Below are positions 1 through 8,259 of a stretch of DNA of 64,000 nucleotides, piece by piece. Position 1 is the first letter of the stretch. Each line of letters starts with the position of its first letter. The position numbers and the translations under genes were made by a program. The stretch covers positions 248,001 to 312,000 of the forward strand of contig NZ_CADFEJ010000004.1 of assembly GCF_902833055.1 (NCBI RefSeq), written 5' to 3'. Below the pieces are notes generated by a model that was given only the letters and a program-made list of their open reading frames with translations, was not told where the DNA came from and made no database searches. Origin of the DNA: Burkholderia territorii (GTDB taxonomy: Bacteria > Pseudomonadota > Gammaproteobacteria > Burkholderiales > Burkholderiaceae).

Positions 1-957
1 GTTGCGAACCGTCGCGACTTGCAGGTCGAACAGCGTGCGCTTCGAAATGTTGTACGAGCCGCCGACCGTGTAGATGTTGGCATTGCCGCCACCGTGGTTG
101 GCGTTCACGTGGTACACGGCCGCGATCAGCGCTGCCGCCGGCGTGGCCTGCCACGTCACACCGCCCCAGACCTGCTGCGTGCCCGTCACGCCGGCGTTGA
201 CTGCCGGGCCGCCGCTGCCGTCCGCGTGCGATGCCTGGTACGCCGCCTGAACCTTGAACTGGCCGAGGAACACGTTCACGCCCGCGAAGTATTCGCGCGA
301 GTATTTGAACACGTCCGAGAAGCGGCCGTTGCTGTCGCGCGTTTCGTCGTAGATGCCGCGCAACTGGAACAGCGAGTTCGTATAGGTGATCTGGGCACCC
401 GCGGCGCGACCGTCCTTGGTCGAATCGGTGTTGCCGTTGAAGCTGGTCGAGTTCGAGAACGAGAACTGGCCGTAGAAGTCGAGGCCGTAGAGCGACGGCG
501 ACTGGTACGACACGTTGTTGCTGGTCTTGTTCCAGTTGCGGCCGCGTACGAGCGATGCCGTCGACCAGGCCGACTGGCCGAACGGGTCGAAGTCCCACAC
601 GCCGTTGGCGATCGCGAGTTCGCGACCGAGCAGCAGCGTACCGTAGCGGTCGTTCGAAATGCCGACGGTCGCGAAACGATCCCAGATCGAGCCGCTGAAG
701 CCGCCGTTCATCGTGTTGAACGCGCCTTCGAGGTGGAACAGGATCTTGTTGCCGCCGCCGATGTCCTCGCTGCCCTTCAAGCCCCACAGGCTCGTGCCCC
801 AGTCGCCGCTTTCGGCGCGCACTTGGTGGCCGTTCTGCAGGCCGTTCAGGTACTCGAGGCCGGCATCCAGGCGACCATACAGCGTGACGCTGCTCTGCGC
901 GTGCGCCGTAACCACCCCAGCAGCCATCAGCGCGGCCGCGACCAAAGCTTTCTTCAT
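1..957 (-). CDS. Gram-negative outer-membrane porin (3' end cut by window edge)
   Basis: Reading the minus strand gives a signal peptide beginning MKKALVAAALMAAGV and ending in AHA, then the mature start QSSVTLYGRLDAGLEY typical of beta-proteobacterial trimeric general porins (OmpC/Omp38 type). About 319 residues are visible, against about 350-390 for the family, so the last strands lie outside the window. Many alternating aromatic/glycine strands follow, such as TLLLGRELAIANGVWDFDPF and NVSYQSPSLYGLDFYGQFSF. Role: passive diffusion of small hydrophilic solutes across the outer membrane. A GGAGGAG ribosome site directly abuts two successive ATG codons (960 and 957); I chose 957 because its spacing is less extreme, but 960 is possible. 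It is transcribed away from the long AT-rich leader to its right. Confidence 0.9.
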   Translation of the reverse strand, partial: MKKALVAAALMAAGVVTAHAQSSVTLYGRLDAGLEYLNGLQNGHQVRAESGDWGTSLWGLKGSEDIGGGNKILFHLEGAFNTMNGGFSGSIWDRFATVGISNDRYGTLLLGRELAIANGVWDFDPFGQSAWSTASLVRGRNWNKTSNNVSYQSPSLYGLDFYGQFSFSNSTSFNGNTDSTKDGRAAGAQITYTNSLFQLRGIYDETRDSNGRFSDVFKYSREYFAGVNVFLGQFKVQAAYQASHADGSGGPAVNAGVTGTQQVWGGVTWQATPAAALIAAVYHVNANHGGGNANIYTVGGSYNISKRTLFDLQVATVRN

Positions 958-1535
958 CATCTCCTCCATACCCTGTCAAAAAGTCAACCCAGACTGCACG
1001 AGATGCCCGGAGCAGCGAGCGCCGGGCAAAAGCGAAAAGCGGGATAACCAGGGAGACCTCGTGCAAGGCCGGTAAGCGCGGCACGCGGGCAAGCGGACGG
1101 AAAACCGTTGAGCGGTCCCGCGCGGCCGGGTGGGCTTGCGGGGTCTCCTTGTTGTGTCGTGAAGCTAAACTACATTTCACGAACTTCGTTTTGCTACTTT
1201 GGTTACTAATTTAGCAAAAATACAATTTTGTGGCGACGGAAATCGTTGTTTGACTAACAGCTGTCGCCAATTTGCCATGCAACACAGTGCGCGACGGGTG
1301 CCCAACAGGGTGTCGATTGCCGTAAAACCCTTGTCGGAGAAGGGAGACACGGATTCGGTGTATGTGGGTCAAGGATTGCCACTATTGACGTCATCGGGCC
1401 GCGAGCGTAAGCACACGCAAGGCGAAATTGGTAAGTATTTCGTAATGAATTCGGCGGCGTTGCGCCGTTGCCGGCCGCGGCCGGAAACGCTCGTCCGGCA
1501 AGGCTGGCGCCGCTTGCGGTGCAAGCGCGTGCGGC
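958..1535. other. Intergenic leader region between porin and LysR genes
   Basis: About 575 bases with no convincing gene. The part from about 1150 to 1270 is much richer in A/T than its surroundings and is the likely promoter region of the porin, whose 5' untranslated leader would be about 200 bases. Near 1455-1484 a short hairpin (CGGCG-TTG-CGCCG) and the palindrome CCGGCCGCGGCCGG could terminate the LysR gene, but there is no T-tract. Confidence 0.5.
1189..1219. promoter_or_regulatory. Inverted repeat TTTTGCTA-N15-TAGCAAAA upstream of the porin
   Basis: TTTTGCTA at 1189-1196 is the exact reverse complement of TAGCAAAA at 1212-1219, with 15 bases between. It lies in the AT-rich island about 230 bases before the porin start, a plausible place for a dimeric regulator to bind. 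No specific regulator can be named from sequence. Confidence 0.4.
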
Positions 1536-2468
1536 TCAGGCGGATGCCGCTCGCGCATCGAGCAACTGCGCGCGAAGCCATCGATGCGCGTCGGTGCGCG
1601 CATGCTTCGCATGCGAGTAGACCTTCACCGTGTAGCGCGGGATGTCGAACGGTGCGGGGAAGATGCGGATCGGTGCCGCGTGACGCAACGCCTGCGCGGC
1701 ACGGTTCGGCACCGTCATCAGGAGTGCAGACTCCGCGATCACGAACGGTGCGGCCAGCACGCTCGGCAATTGCGCGGCGACTTGCCGCGCGAGGCCCAGC
1801 CGGTCGAGCACGTAGTCGATGACGCCGCGCGACTCGTTCCACGGCGTGACGACCACGTGGCGAGCCGCGAGGTACTGGTCGAGCGTCAACCGCCGGCGGA
1901 TCGACGGATGCCTGGCGCTCGCGATCACCACGTAGTCGTCCGAAAACCAGTCGAAATCCTCGATGCCCGGCGCGTCGGCGGCCGATTCCTCGTGATAGCC
2001 GAGCGCGAAGTCGATGTGGCCGGCCGCGAGTTCGTCGATCGAAATCTTGCGGTCGGAGTGGACGACGCGGATCCGCAACCGCGGCGCGACCTGCTCGATG
2101 CGCGCGAGCAATGCCGGCAGCACGGCGAACGCCGTGTAGTCGCTCGCGGCGAACACGAACGTGCGGTCGCTTTGCGCCGGATCGAAGCGGCGTGCGCGGG
2201 CCAATCCCTTCGACATCGTGTCGAGCGCGTCGCCGGCCCAGGTGGCGATGTCGTCGGCGCGCACGGTCGGCTGCATCTCGTTGCCGAGCCGCACGAACAG
2301 CGCGTCGCCGATCGCGTCGCGCAGCCTCGCGAGCGCGTGGCTCAGCGCGGACGGGCTCATCGCCAGCTCGTGCGCGGCCGCGGCGACCGACCGGTGGCGG
2401 TACAGCGCGTCGAATGCGAGCAGCAGGTTCAGGTCGAGACGGCGCAGATCGGGATGCATCATGTTCAT
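1536..2468 (-). CDS. LysR-family transcriptional regulator
   Basis: 310 residues, the usual LysR length. An N-terminal winged helix-turn-helix (about residues 8-65) contains the family pattern LRRLDLNLLLAFDALYRHRS followed by SPSALSHALARLRDAIGD. The rest is a two-lobed periplasmic-binding-like effector domain (about 95-300). Wording such as LDLNLLLAFDALY and the length resemble the NodD/SyrM/LinR-type branch. The reading frame stays open well upstream, but MNMMHPDLRRLDLN at 2468 is the start that fits the family. It is divergent from the acetyltransferase gene at 2599, a common target arrangement for LysR proteins; that regulatory link is inference. The ligand is unknown. Confidence 0.85.
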   Translation of the reverse strand: MNMMHPDLRRLDLNLLLAFDALYRHRSVAAAAHELAMSPSALSHALARLRDAIGDALFVRLGNEMQPTVRADDIATWAGDALDTMSKGLARARRFDPAQSDRTFVFAASDYTAFAVLPALLARIEQVAPRLRIRVVHSDRKISIDELAAGHIDFALGYHEESAADAPGIEDFDWFSDDYVVIASARHPSIRRRLTLDQYLAARHVVVTPWNESRGVIDYVLDRLGLARQVAAQLPSVLAAPFVIAESALLMTVPNRAAQALRHAAPIRIFPAPFDIPRYTVKVYSHAKHARTDAHRWLRAQLLDARAASA

Positions 2469-2598
2469 GTCCGGATGAAGAAACTGCACTTCCTGCAGTT
2501 CATCCGCGAACGTAGCATGTCGATCTGTCCGACGCCAGGCGCGCTCGCGCGGGCGCCGCAATCCGTTGTCATTCCGGGCCGAAGGAGGGCTCCCCACC

Positions 2599-3096
2599 GT
2601 GCAAATCGACATTCGTTCCGCCACCGTCGCCGACGTGCCGCAAATCCTGCGTTTCATCACCGAACTGGCCATCTACGAGAAAGCGGAGCACGAAGTGGTC
2701 GCGACGCCCGCATCGCTCGAGCGCAGCCTGTTCGGCGAAGGCACGCCGGCGCGCGCGTTGATCTGCGAGGTCGACGGCGAGCCGGCCGGCTTCGCCGTGT
2801 ATTTCTTCTCGTATTCGACGTGGCTCGGCCGCCAGGGGCTGTATCTCGAGGATCTGTACGTGTCGCCGCGCTTTCGCGGCGCGGGTGCCGGGCTGCGGCT
2901 GCTGAAGGCGCTCGCGCGCATCGCCGTGGACAGCGGTTGCGGCCGTTTCGAATGGAGCGTGCTCGACTGGAACGAGCCGGCGATCCGCTTCTATGAAAGC
3001 GTCGGCGCGGCGCCGCAGAGCGAATGGGTGCGCTACCGGCTCGCGGGCGATGCGTTGCGCGCGTTCGCCGACGGCGCGCCGGTGGACGCCGCGTAA
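2599..3096 (+). CDS. GNAT-family N-acetyltransferase
   Basis: 165 residues with a GTG start at 2599 placed 9 bases after a clear AGGAGGG ribosome site; the longer frame beginning at 2566 would start inside that site. The fold is a single GNAT domain: beta-alpha start IRSATVADVPQILRFI, the acetyl-CoA loop RGAGAGLRLL (about residues 93-103) and the C-terminal WNEPAIRFYESVG motif. The pattern (ITELAIYEKAEHEV, YFFSYSTWLGRQGLYLEDLYV) matches the diamine/thialysine N-acetyltransferase branch (SSAT-like), so a polyamine or amine substrate is plausible but not proven. It stands alone, divergent from the LysR gene and followed by a terminator. Confidence 0.85.
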   Translation: MQIDIRSATVADVPQILRFITELAIYEKAEHEVVATPASLERSLFGEGTPARALICEVDGEPAGFAVYFFSYSTWLGRQGLYLEDLYVSPRFRGAGAGLRLLKALARIAVDSGCGRFEWSVLDWNEPAIRFYESVGAAPQSEWVRYRLAGDALRAFADGAPVDAA

Positions 3097-3103
3097 ACGC
3101 AAG

Positions 3104-3125
3104 ACGGGCGCCGCATGGCGCCCGT
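3104..3125. terminator. Hairpin between convergent acetyltransferase and ABC ATPase genes
   Basis: ACGGGCGCC (3104-3112) pairs perfectly with GGCGCCCGT (3117-3125) around a GCAT loop. It lies 8 bases after the acetyltransferase stop and before the convergent transporter gene, so it can serve both strands. There is no run of T. Confidence 0.6.
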
Positions 3126-3151
3126 TCGCGTGTCGTCGCGCGTCGCGCGCG

Positions 3152-3931
3152 TTACTTGAGGCTGCCCGACAGGAACCCGCGCAGGCGTTCGCTCTTCGGG
3201 TTGGCGAACACCTCGGACGGCACGCCTTCTTCCTCGACGCGCCCCTGATGCAGGAACATCACGTGATTCGACACGTTGCGCGCAAAGCCCATCTCGTGCG
3301 TGACGACGATCATCGTGCGGCCTTCCTCGGCCAGCTTCTGCATCACCTTCAGCACTTCACCGACGAGCTCCGGATCCAGTGCGGAAGTCGGCTCGTCGAA
3401 CAGCATCACGTCCGGATGCATCGCCAGCGCGCGCGCGATCGCGACGCGCTGCTGCTGCCCGCCCGACAGGTGCGACGGATACTGCTTCTCGACGCGCGGC
3501 GCGAGGCCGACCTTCTCGAGATATTCGCGCGCGCGCTCTTCCGCTTCCTTCTTCGGGATGCCGAGCACGTTGACGGGCGCTTCCATCACGTTCTCGATCA
3601 CGTTCATGTGCGACCAGAGATTGAAATGCTGGAACACCATCGACAGCTTGGTGCGCACACGCTGCAGCTGCTTCGAATCGGCCGCGCGCAGCGCGCCCGT
3701 CTTGTCCGGCGTGGTGCGCACTTCCTCGCCGTCGACGACGATGCGGCCCGAATTCGGCTGCTCGAGGAAGTTGATACAGCGCAGCATCGTGCTCTTGCCG
3801 GAACCGGACGAGCCGATCACGCTGATCACGTCGCCCGAGTTTGCCTTCAGCGACACGCCCTTGAGCACCTCGTTGTCGCCGTACCGCTTGTGCAGATCGT
3901 CGACGAAAAGCTTCTGAGTCTGGGAATTCAT
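3152..3931 (-). CDS. Polar amino-acid ABC transporter ATP-binding protein (HisP/ArtP type)
   Basis: 259 residues. It couples ATP hydrolysis to uptake of a basic or polar amino acid. All ABC motifs are visible: Walker [10 protein letters not shown] (about 40-48), signature LSGGQQQR, Walker [13 protein letters not shown] and the switch VVTHEMGF. The strong match to HisP ([35 protein letters not shown]) points to a histidine/lysine/arginine/ornithine system. The ATG at 3931 is preferred over an in-frame TTG one codon earlier because of the AGGA spacing. It is the last gene of a minus-strand operon: binding protein, permease Q, permease M, ATPase. Confidence 0.9.
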   Translation of the reverse strand: MNSQTQKLFVDDLHKRYGDNEVLKGVSLKANSGDVISVIGSSGSGKSTMLRCINFLEQPNSGRIVVDGEEVRTTPDKTGALRAADSKQLQRVRTKLSMVFQHFNLWSHMNVIENVMEAPVNVLGIPKKEAEERAREYLEKVGLAPRVEKQYPSHLSGGQQQRVAIARALAMHPDVMLFDEPTSALDPELVGEVLKVMQKLAEEGRTMIVVTHEMGFARNVSNHVMFLHQGRVEEEGVPSEVFANPKSERLRGFLSGSLK

Positions 3932-3949
3932 CAATAGTCCTGCGAAAAC

Positions 3950-4663
3950 TTACTTGCCTTGCGGGCGCAGATACGCGAGCCAGCGACGCTCGGCCTGGCG
4001 GAACAGCCACACGAGCGTGAACGAGATCACGAGATAGAGCAGGGCGGCGATCCCGAATGCGTGGAACGACATGTAGGTCGCCGAGTTCACGTCGCGCGCG
4101 ATCTTCAGGATGTCCGGCACGGTCGCGGTGAACGCGACGGTGGTCGCGTGCAGCATCAGGATCACTTCGTTGCTGTAGAGCGGCAGCGCGCGGCGCAGTG
4201 CCGACGGCAGGATCACGCGGCGATACATCGTGAAGGTCGACATCCCGTATGCGCGCGCGGCTTCGATCTCGCCGTACGACGTCGCCTTGATCGCGCCCGC
4301 GAAGATCTCGGTGGTGTACGCGCAGGTATTCAGCGTGAACGCGAGCAGCGTGCAGTGCATCCCGTCGCGGAAGAACGCATCGAGCAGCGGCGTGCCGCGC
4401 ACGACCTGCAGGCTGTAGAGGCCGGTGTAGCAGAGGAGCAGCTGCACGTAGAGCGGCGTGCCGCGGAACACGTACGTGTAGAGCCACACGGCGCCCGACA
4501 GCCACTTTCTTTTCGACACGCGGGCCACCGCGAGCGGCACCGACAGGCAGAAGCCGAGGCCGATCGACACGACCAGCAGCCAAAGCGTGATCGCGACGCC
4601 GGTGATGCGGAAGCCGTCGGTGTAGAGGTAGTTGCGCCAGTATTCGTTGATGAGTTCGATCAT
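3950..4663 (-). CDS. Polar amino-acid ABC transporter permease (HisM type)
   Basis: 237 residues, an inner-membrane permease with about five TM helices. The family EAA loop is recognisable (GEIEAARAYGMSTFTMYRRVILPSALRRALP). The N-terminus MIELINEYWRNYLYTDGFRITGVAITLWLL closely follows HisM of the histidine/lysine-arginine-ornithine system. Its ATG overlaps the stop codon of the upstream permease by four bases (ATGA, 4660-4663), a sign of translational coupling in equal amounts, as expected for a heterodimeric permease. The ATPase gene follows 18 bases downstream. Confidence 0.9.
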   Translation of the reverse strand: MIELINEYWRNYLYTDGFRITGVAITLWLLVVSIGLGFCLSVPLAVARVSKRKWLSGAVWLYTYVFRGTPLYVQLLLCYTGLYSLQVVRGTPLLDAFFRDGMHCTLLAFTLNTCAYTTEIFAGAIKATSYGEIEAARAYGMSTFTMYRRVILPSALRRALPLYSNEVILMLHATTVAFTATVPDILKIARDVNSATYMSFHAFGIAALLYLVISFTLVWLFRQAERRWLAYLRPQGK

Positions 4664-5349
4664 AGGTCAGCCTTGCGGACACCGGTCGAGTAGCGCTTTT
4701 CGAGCCACATCAGCACGAAGTTCGAGATCGTCGTGATGGCGAGATAGACCGCACCCGCGATCAGCGTGAAGAAGAAGAACCGCAGCGTGCCCTTGCCGGC
4801 ATCCTGCGACGCCTTCACGACGTCCGCGAGGCCGATGATCGACACCAGTGCGGTCGATTTCACGAGCACCTGCCAGTTGTTGCCGATGCCCGGCAGCGCG
4901 AAGCGCATCATCTGCGGGAACATGATCCGCGTGAACACCTGCCAGTTGGTCATCCCGTACGCGCTGCCTGCTTCGAGCTGGCCGCGCGGCACGGACAGGA
5001 ATGCGCCGCGGAAGGTTTCGGTGAAGTACGCGCCGTAGATGAAGCCGAGCACGAGCACGCCGGCGAGGAACGGGTCGATGTCGATCTGATCCCAGTTGAG
5101 CGCGTCGGTCGCCATGTTCAGCCAGATCTGCAGGCTGTAGAACAGCAGCAGCATCAGCACGAGATCGGGTACGCCGCGGATCAGCGTCGTATAGACGGTG
5201 CCGATGCCGTTCGTGACGCGGTTGCGCGACAGCTTCGCGCCCGCGCCGAGCAGCCCCAGCAGGAACGACAGCGCGAGCGAAAGCACCGCCAGTTTGACGG
5301 TTTGCCAGGTGCCTGCGAGGATCAGCGGGCCGTAGCCTTGTAGAAACAT
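4660..5349 (-). CDS. Polar amino-acid ABC transporter permease (HisQ type)
   Basis: 229 residues, the second membrane subunit, starting MFLQGYGPLILAGTWQTVKL as in HisQ. The cytoplasmic coupling loop is PRGQLEAGSAYGMTNWQVFTRIMFPQMMRFALPG. The frame is open further upstream, but 5349 is the family start and has an AGGGAC ribosome site. It overlaps HisM by ATGA. The gap to the binding-protein gene is 227 bases and holds a hairpin. Confidence 0.9.
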   Translation of the reverse strand: MFLQGYGPLILAGTWQTVKLAVLSLALSFLLGLLGAGAKLSRNRVTNGIGTVYTTLIRGVPDLVLMLLLFYSLQIWLNMATDALNWDQIDIDPFLAGVLVLGFIYGAYFTETFRGAFLSVPRGQLEAGSAYGMTNWQVFTRIMFPQMMRFALPGIGNNWQVLVKSTALVSIIGLADVVKASQDAGKGTLRFFFFTLIAGAVYLAITTISNFVLMWLEKRYSTGVRKADL

Positions 5350-5450
5350 ATGTGGTCCCTGGTGTGGTCCCGGACGGCGCACGCGGTGCGCCGCGAAAGA
5401 CGCGCCCGCCAAGCTGCGCGGAACGCCCCGTGCGTATCATGACCGTCCGC

Positions 5451-5468
5451 CCCGGCAACGGTGCCGGG
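5451..5468 (-). promoter_or_regulatory. Intercistronic hairpin between binding-protein and permease genes
   Basis: CCCGGCA (5451-5457) and TGCCGGG (5462-5468) form a perfect 7-bp stem with a four-base loop in the 227-base gap downstream of the binding-protein gene. In the enteric hisJQMP operon, structure at this place protects the binding-protein message and lowers permease expression; the same role here is inference. Confidence 0.4.
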
Positions 5469-5576
5469 CCAGCCCGTCGCAAGGAGCGGCGGGCGAGGGG
5501 CGGGCGGCGCGTGGTTCACTGCCTGTACTGCCGGACGCGGGGCGCGCCCGCATCCGCTTCCCGTCATTGTCGGCGC

Positions 5577-6359
5577 TCAGCGAGCCGAGTAGACGCTGAA
5601 CGAGAAATACTTGTGCGACAGCCGGTCGTACGTGCCGTCCTTGTGCATGTCGGCCAGCGCCTTGTTGATCTTGAGCTTCAGGTCCGTGTCTTCCTTGCGC
5701 AGGCCGATCGCGGTACCGTCGCCGATCGTCTTCGGATCCTTCACTTCCGGCCCGGCGAACGCGAAGCCCTTGCCGCGCGGCGTACGCAGGAAGCCGTAGT
5801 CGGCCTGCAGTTCATCCTGCAGCGTCGCGTCGAGGCGGCCCGAGCCGAGATCGGCATAGACCTGGTCCTGGTTCTGGTAAGGAATGATCGTCACGCCTTG
5901 CGGTTCCCAGTACGCCTTCGCGTAGGATTCCTGCGTCGAACCCTGCTCGACGCCGACGCGCTTGCCCTTGAGCGACGCGACCGTCGGCAGCAGCGGCGAG
6001 CCGGCCTTCGCGATCATTCGCGCGGGCGCGTCGTACACCTTGTCGGAGAAGTCGATCTGCTCGCGCCGCTTGTCGGTGACGGTCAGCGACGACACGATCA
6101 CGTCGTACTTCTTCGCCTTCAGCGCGGGAATGATCCCGTCGAGATCCTGCGCGACCCACACGCACTTCACGTTGATCCGCTTGCAGATTTCCTTGGTGAG
6201 ATCGACGTCGAAACCGACGATCTCGCCGCTCGGCGCGGTCGACTCGAACGGCGGGTAGCTGGCATCGACGCCGATCCGCACGGTCTTCCACTCTTTCGCG
6301 AAGGCGCTGCCCGCCACGAGGGCGAGGGCGGCGCACAGGGCGGCCTTCTTCATTTCCAT
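5577..6359 (-). CDS. Periplasmic polar amino-acid-binding protein (ArgT/HisJ type)
   Basis: 260 residues. A signal peptide (MKKAALCAALALVAGSAFA, cleavage after AFA) precedes an SBP_bac_3 domain starting KEWKTVRIGVDASYPPFES. Ligand-contact motifs of the LAO/HisJ family are present: YPPFE, GFDVDLTKEICKRINVKC, SSLTVTDKRREQIDFSDKVY. It captures a basic amino acid in the periplasm and delivers it to the permease pair encoded downstream. Start choice is among GTG 6374, ATG 6359 and ATG 6353; 6359 keeps a normal signal peptide and lies downstream of GGAAG. Confidence 0.9.
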   Translation of the reverse strand: MEMKKAALCAALALVAGSAFAKEWKTVRIGVDASYPPFESTAPSGEIVGFDVDLTKEICKRINVKCVWVAQDLDGIIPALKAKKYDVIVSSLTVTDKRREQIDFSDKVYDAPARMIAKAGSPLLPTVASLKGKRVGVEQGSTQESYAKAYWEPQGVTIIPYQNQDQVYADLGSGRLDATLQDELQADYGFLRTPRGKGFAFAGPEVKDPKTIGDGTAIGLRKEDTDLKLKINKALADMHKDGTYDRLSHKYFSFSVYSAR

Positions 6360-6717
6360 TCGTTTGTCGCTCACTTCCGGGGAGGCGCTCGCGGCCGGTC
6401 GGGCCGGGCGCCGCGGCGTATTCTAGACGGCCAAAATTCGTGTTTCGGCGCGCGGGCAACGGCGCTCGCCGGACGGGCGAACGCCAAAAGGGCGGTATTT
6501 TACCCGAACGCGATACCCGGAAAACGGCAATCCGGCGTGACCGACGGATTCTTCGATCCGGGCGTTGCGGCAATCGTGGTATTCGCAACGAGTATTGCGT
6601 CGATTGGATTCGTGGGTGCAACGATGCGGTGCGCGTGCGGCGGATTGTGGCGCGCGCGGCGTGCCCCTAGAGTGCAGGTAAACCCGAAGAAAGAATATTG
6701 CCTGCCGGAGTGCCCCC
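6360..6717. other. Intergenic region between divergent ABC operon and pirin gene
   Basis: About 360 bases holding the divergent promoters. An AT patch at 6493-6502 (TAAAAT on the minus strand) could be a -10 element for the transporter operon, but no good -35 partner was found. No gene or strong repeat seen. Confidence 0.4.
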
Positions 6718-7416
6718 ATGTTCCAGATCCGCCGCGCCGCCGACCGCTGCCATACGCGCCAGGGCTGGCTCGAGTCGAGCCACAGCTTTGCGCTTGCCGG
6801 CGACGCCGACGCCGCGCATCCGCCGTTCGGCGCGCTGCGCGCGCTGAGCGAGGACCTGATCGCACCGACACGCGGTTTCGGGATGCAGCCGCGCCGCGAC
6901 GTCGAAATCGTCACCTGCGTGCTGGACGGCGCGCTCGCGCATCGCGACAGTCTCGGCAACGGCGCGATCGTGCGGGCCGGCGGCATCCAGCGGATGAGCG
7001 CCGGCACGGGGCTCATGCACAGTGAAACCAATGCGTCGCGCGACCGCGTGCTGCATCTGCTGCAGATCTGGCTTCAGCCGGCCGAGCGCGGCGGGCGGCC
7101 CGGTTACGCGGAGCGGCGTTTCGCCGACGACGAGAAGCGCGGCCGCCTGCGGCTCGTCGCGTCGCCGGACGGCGACGACGGGGCGCTGTCGATCCGCGCG
7201 GATGCGCGCATCTTCACGGGGCTGATCGACGGCGACGAGGAGGTGGTATTCGGGGTGCCGGCCGGGCGCGGTACGTATGTGCACGTGGCGCGCGGCGACG
7301 TGGAAGTCAACGGGCACGCGCTCGCCGCGGGCGACGGTGCGCGCATCGCCGGGGCGGACGCGATCGCGTTCGCGCGCGGGCGGGCGGCCGAGGTGCTGCT
7401 GTTCGACGTCGCCTGA
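6718..7416 (+). CDS. Pirin family protein (bicupin)
   Basis: 232 residues, the typical bacterial pirin/YhhW length. The N-terminal cupin carries the pirin signature (GFGMQPRRDVEIVTCVLDGALAHRDSLGNGAIVRAGGIQRMSAG) and ends in the metal/substrate motif GLMHSE. The C-terminal cupin is shorter. Related proteins (YhhW) have quercetin 2,3-dioxygenase activity; the biological substrate here is unknown. The usual first metal histidine region reads GMQPRRD, so the classical HxH pair is not seen at that position, which leaves metal binding uncertain. The gene is single and followed by a strong hairpin. Confidence 0.85.
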   Translation: MFQIRRAADRCHTRQGWLESSHSFALAGDADAAHPPFGALRALSEDLIAPTRGFGMQPRRDVEIVTCVLDGALAHRDSLGNGAIVRAGGIQRMSAGTGLMHSETNASRDRVLHLLQIWLQPAERGGRPGYAERRFADDEKRGRLRLVASPDGDDGALSIRADARIFTGLIDGDEEVVFGVPAGRGTYVHVARGDVEVNGHALAAGDGARIAGADAIAFARGRAAEVLLFDVA

Positions 7417-7424
7417 AACGAAAC

Positions 7425-7453
7425 GGGGGCGCGGGCCGACTGCCCGCGCCCCC
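7425..7453. terminator. 12-bp GC-rich terminator hairpin after pirin
   Basis: GGGGGCGCGGGC (7425-7436) pairs perfectly with GCCCGCGCCCCC (7442-7453) around a five-base loop. It lies 8 bases after the pirin stop and convergent with the next gene. No T-tract. Confidence 0.7.
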
Positions 7454-7483
7454 GCGATGCCGCCGGGGAGGCGGCGCGCCGGC

Positions 7484-8035
7484 TTACTGCGCCGGCGCCG
7501 ACGCGGCCTTGGCCGCGCGGTGCTGCTCCCAGCGCTCCTTCATCTTCTCGTGGCGCTGCTCCATCCGCGCGAACTGCTGTTTCAGCGCGGTGCTGACCGT
7601 CGTCTTCTGCTGGTCGTTCAGTCCGTTGTAGAACGCGAGCCACGCGGCCGAGCTCTGCTCGCGCAGCTGCGCATTCTGTTGCTCGGCCTGCTGGCGGGCC
7701 GCATGCATCGCGTTCAGGTCGAGGATCGGCTGATTCTGCTGCGCCTTGAATTGCTCGCGCATCTGCTCGTGGCTCTTGCGCATCGCTTCATGGTTCTGCT
7801 TCATCGTGTTGACGGCCGTCTGCCATTGCTGCTCCTGCGCTGCGTTGAGCTTCAGCTGATCGTGCAGCTTCATGATCGCGCCGAACGGGCCGCCTTCATG
7901 GCCGCCGTGCATCTGGTGCATGCCGGGGCCGCCCGGCGGCGGCATGTCGACGGGCGGCGCGGCATGCGCGGTGCCGAATGCGAGAGCGAGCACGGCGGCG
8001 GCCGCAATGGCCACGCGGGAAGTCTTCTTATACAT
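7484..8035 (-). CDS. Spy/CpxP-like periplasmic protein
   Basis: 183 residues. A cleaved signal peptide (MYKKTSRVAIAAAAVLALAF, AHA cleavage) is followed by a His/Gly/Pro-rich linker (HQMHGGHEGGP) and a long Gln/Glu/Met-rich helical region with repeated LNAAQEQQW and LNDQQKTTV motifs. These correspond to the LTxxQ motifs of the Spy/CpxP family, periplasmic chaperones induced by envelope stress. The ATG at 8035 has an AGGAG ribosome site 8 bases upstream. It diverges from a response regulator-kinase pair, the arrangement of E. coli cpxP against cpxRA. The role (periplasmic chaperone and sensor modulator) is inferred from family and context. Confidence 0.75.
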   Translation of the reverse strand: MYKKTSRVAIAAAAVLALAFGTAHAAPPVDMPPPGGPGMHQMHGGHEGGPFGAIMKLHDQLKLNAAQEQQWQTAVNTMKQNHEAMRKSHEQMREQFKAQQNQPILDLNAMHAARQQAEQQNAQLREQSSAAWLAFYNGLNDQQKTTVSTALKQQFARMEQRHEKMKERWEQHRAAKAASAPAQ

Positions 8036-8156
8036 TTCAGAAACTCCTGTATCCATAGGGTCCGGCGATGCGGTGCGCGCATGACGCGTGTGCCGCATCC
8101 GGTAAGACGCAGGTTAGCGGCGCGGGTCCCGGCGGGTGTTACGCGGGGTGGCTGCC

Positions 8157-8204
8157 GGGTTACGGTGCATTACAGTTCCCTTGCGCCGTAACCCGCAGTA
8201 ACCC
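8157..8204. promoter_or_regulatory. Candidate response-regulator boxes, including GTAAC-N5-GTAAC
   Basis: In the divergent promoter, GTAACCC occurs at 8188-8194 and again at 8198-8204, exactly 10 bases apart, giving GTAAC-N5-GTAAC. The E. coli CpxR box is GTAAA-N5-GTAAA. GGGTTACGG at 8157-8165 is an inverted copy of CCGTAACCC at 8186-8194. The site lies between the Spy/CpxP-like gene and the OmpR-family regulator gene, so autoregulation and control of both is a sound inference. Confidence 0.55.
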
Positions 8205-8259
8205 TTTCGTGTCTTTGTTTCGTTCTTCGACGCCGCCCTCGCGCGGTAAACTTCGAGCC

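Noticed and set aside
2566..2598. Earlier ATG start for the acetyltransferase
   Set aside because: It would begin before the AGGAGGG site; the GTG at 2599 has ideal spacing and matches family length.
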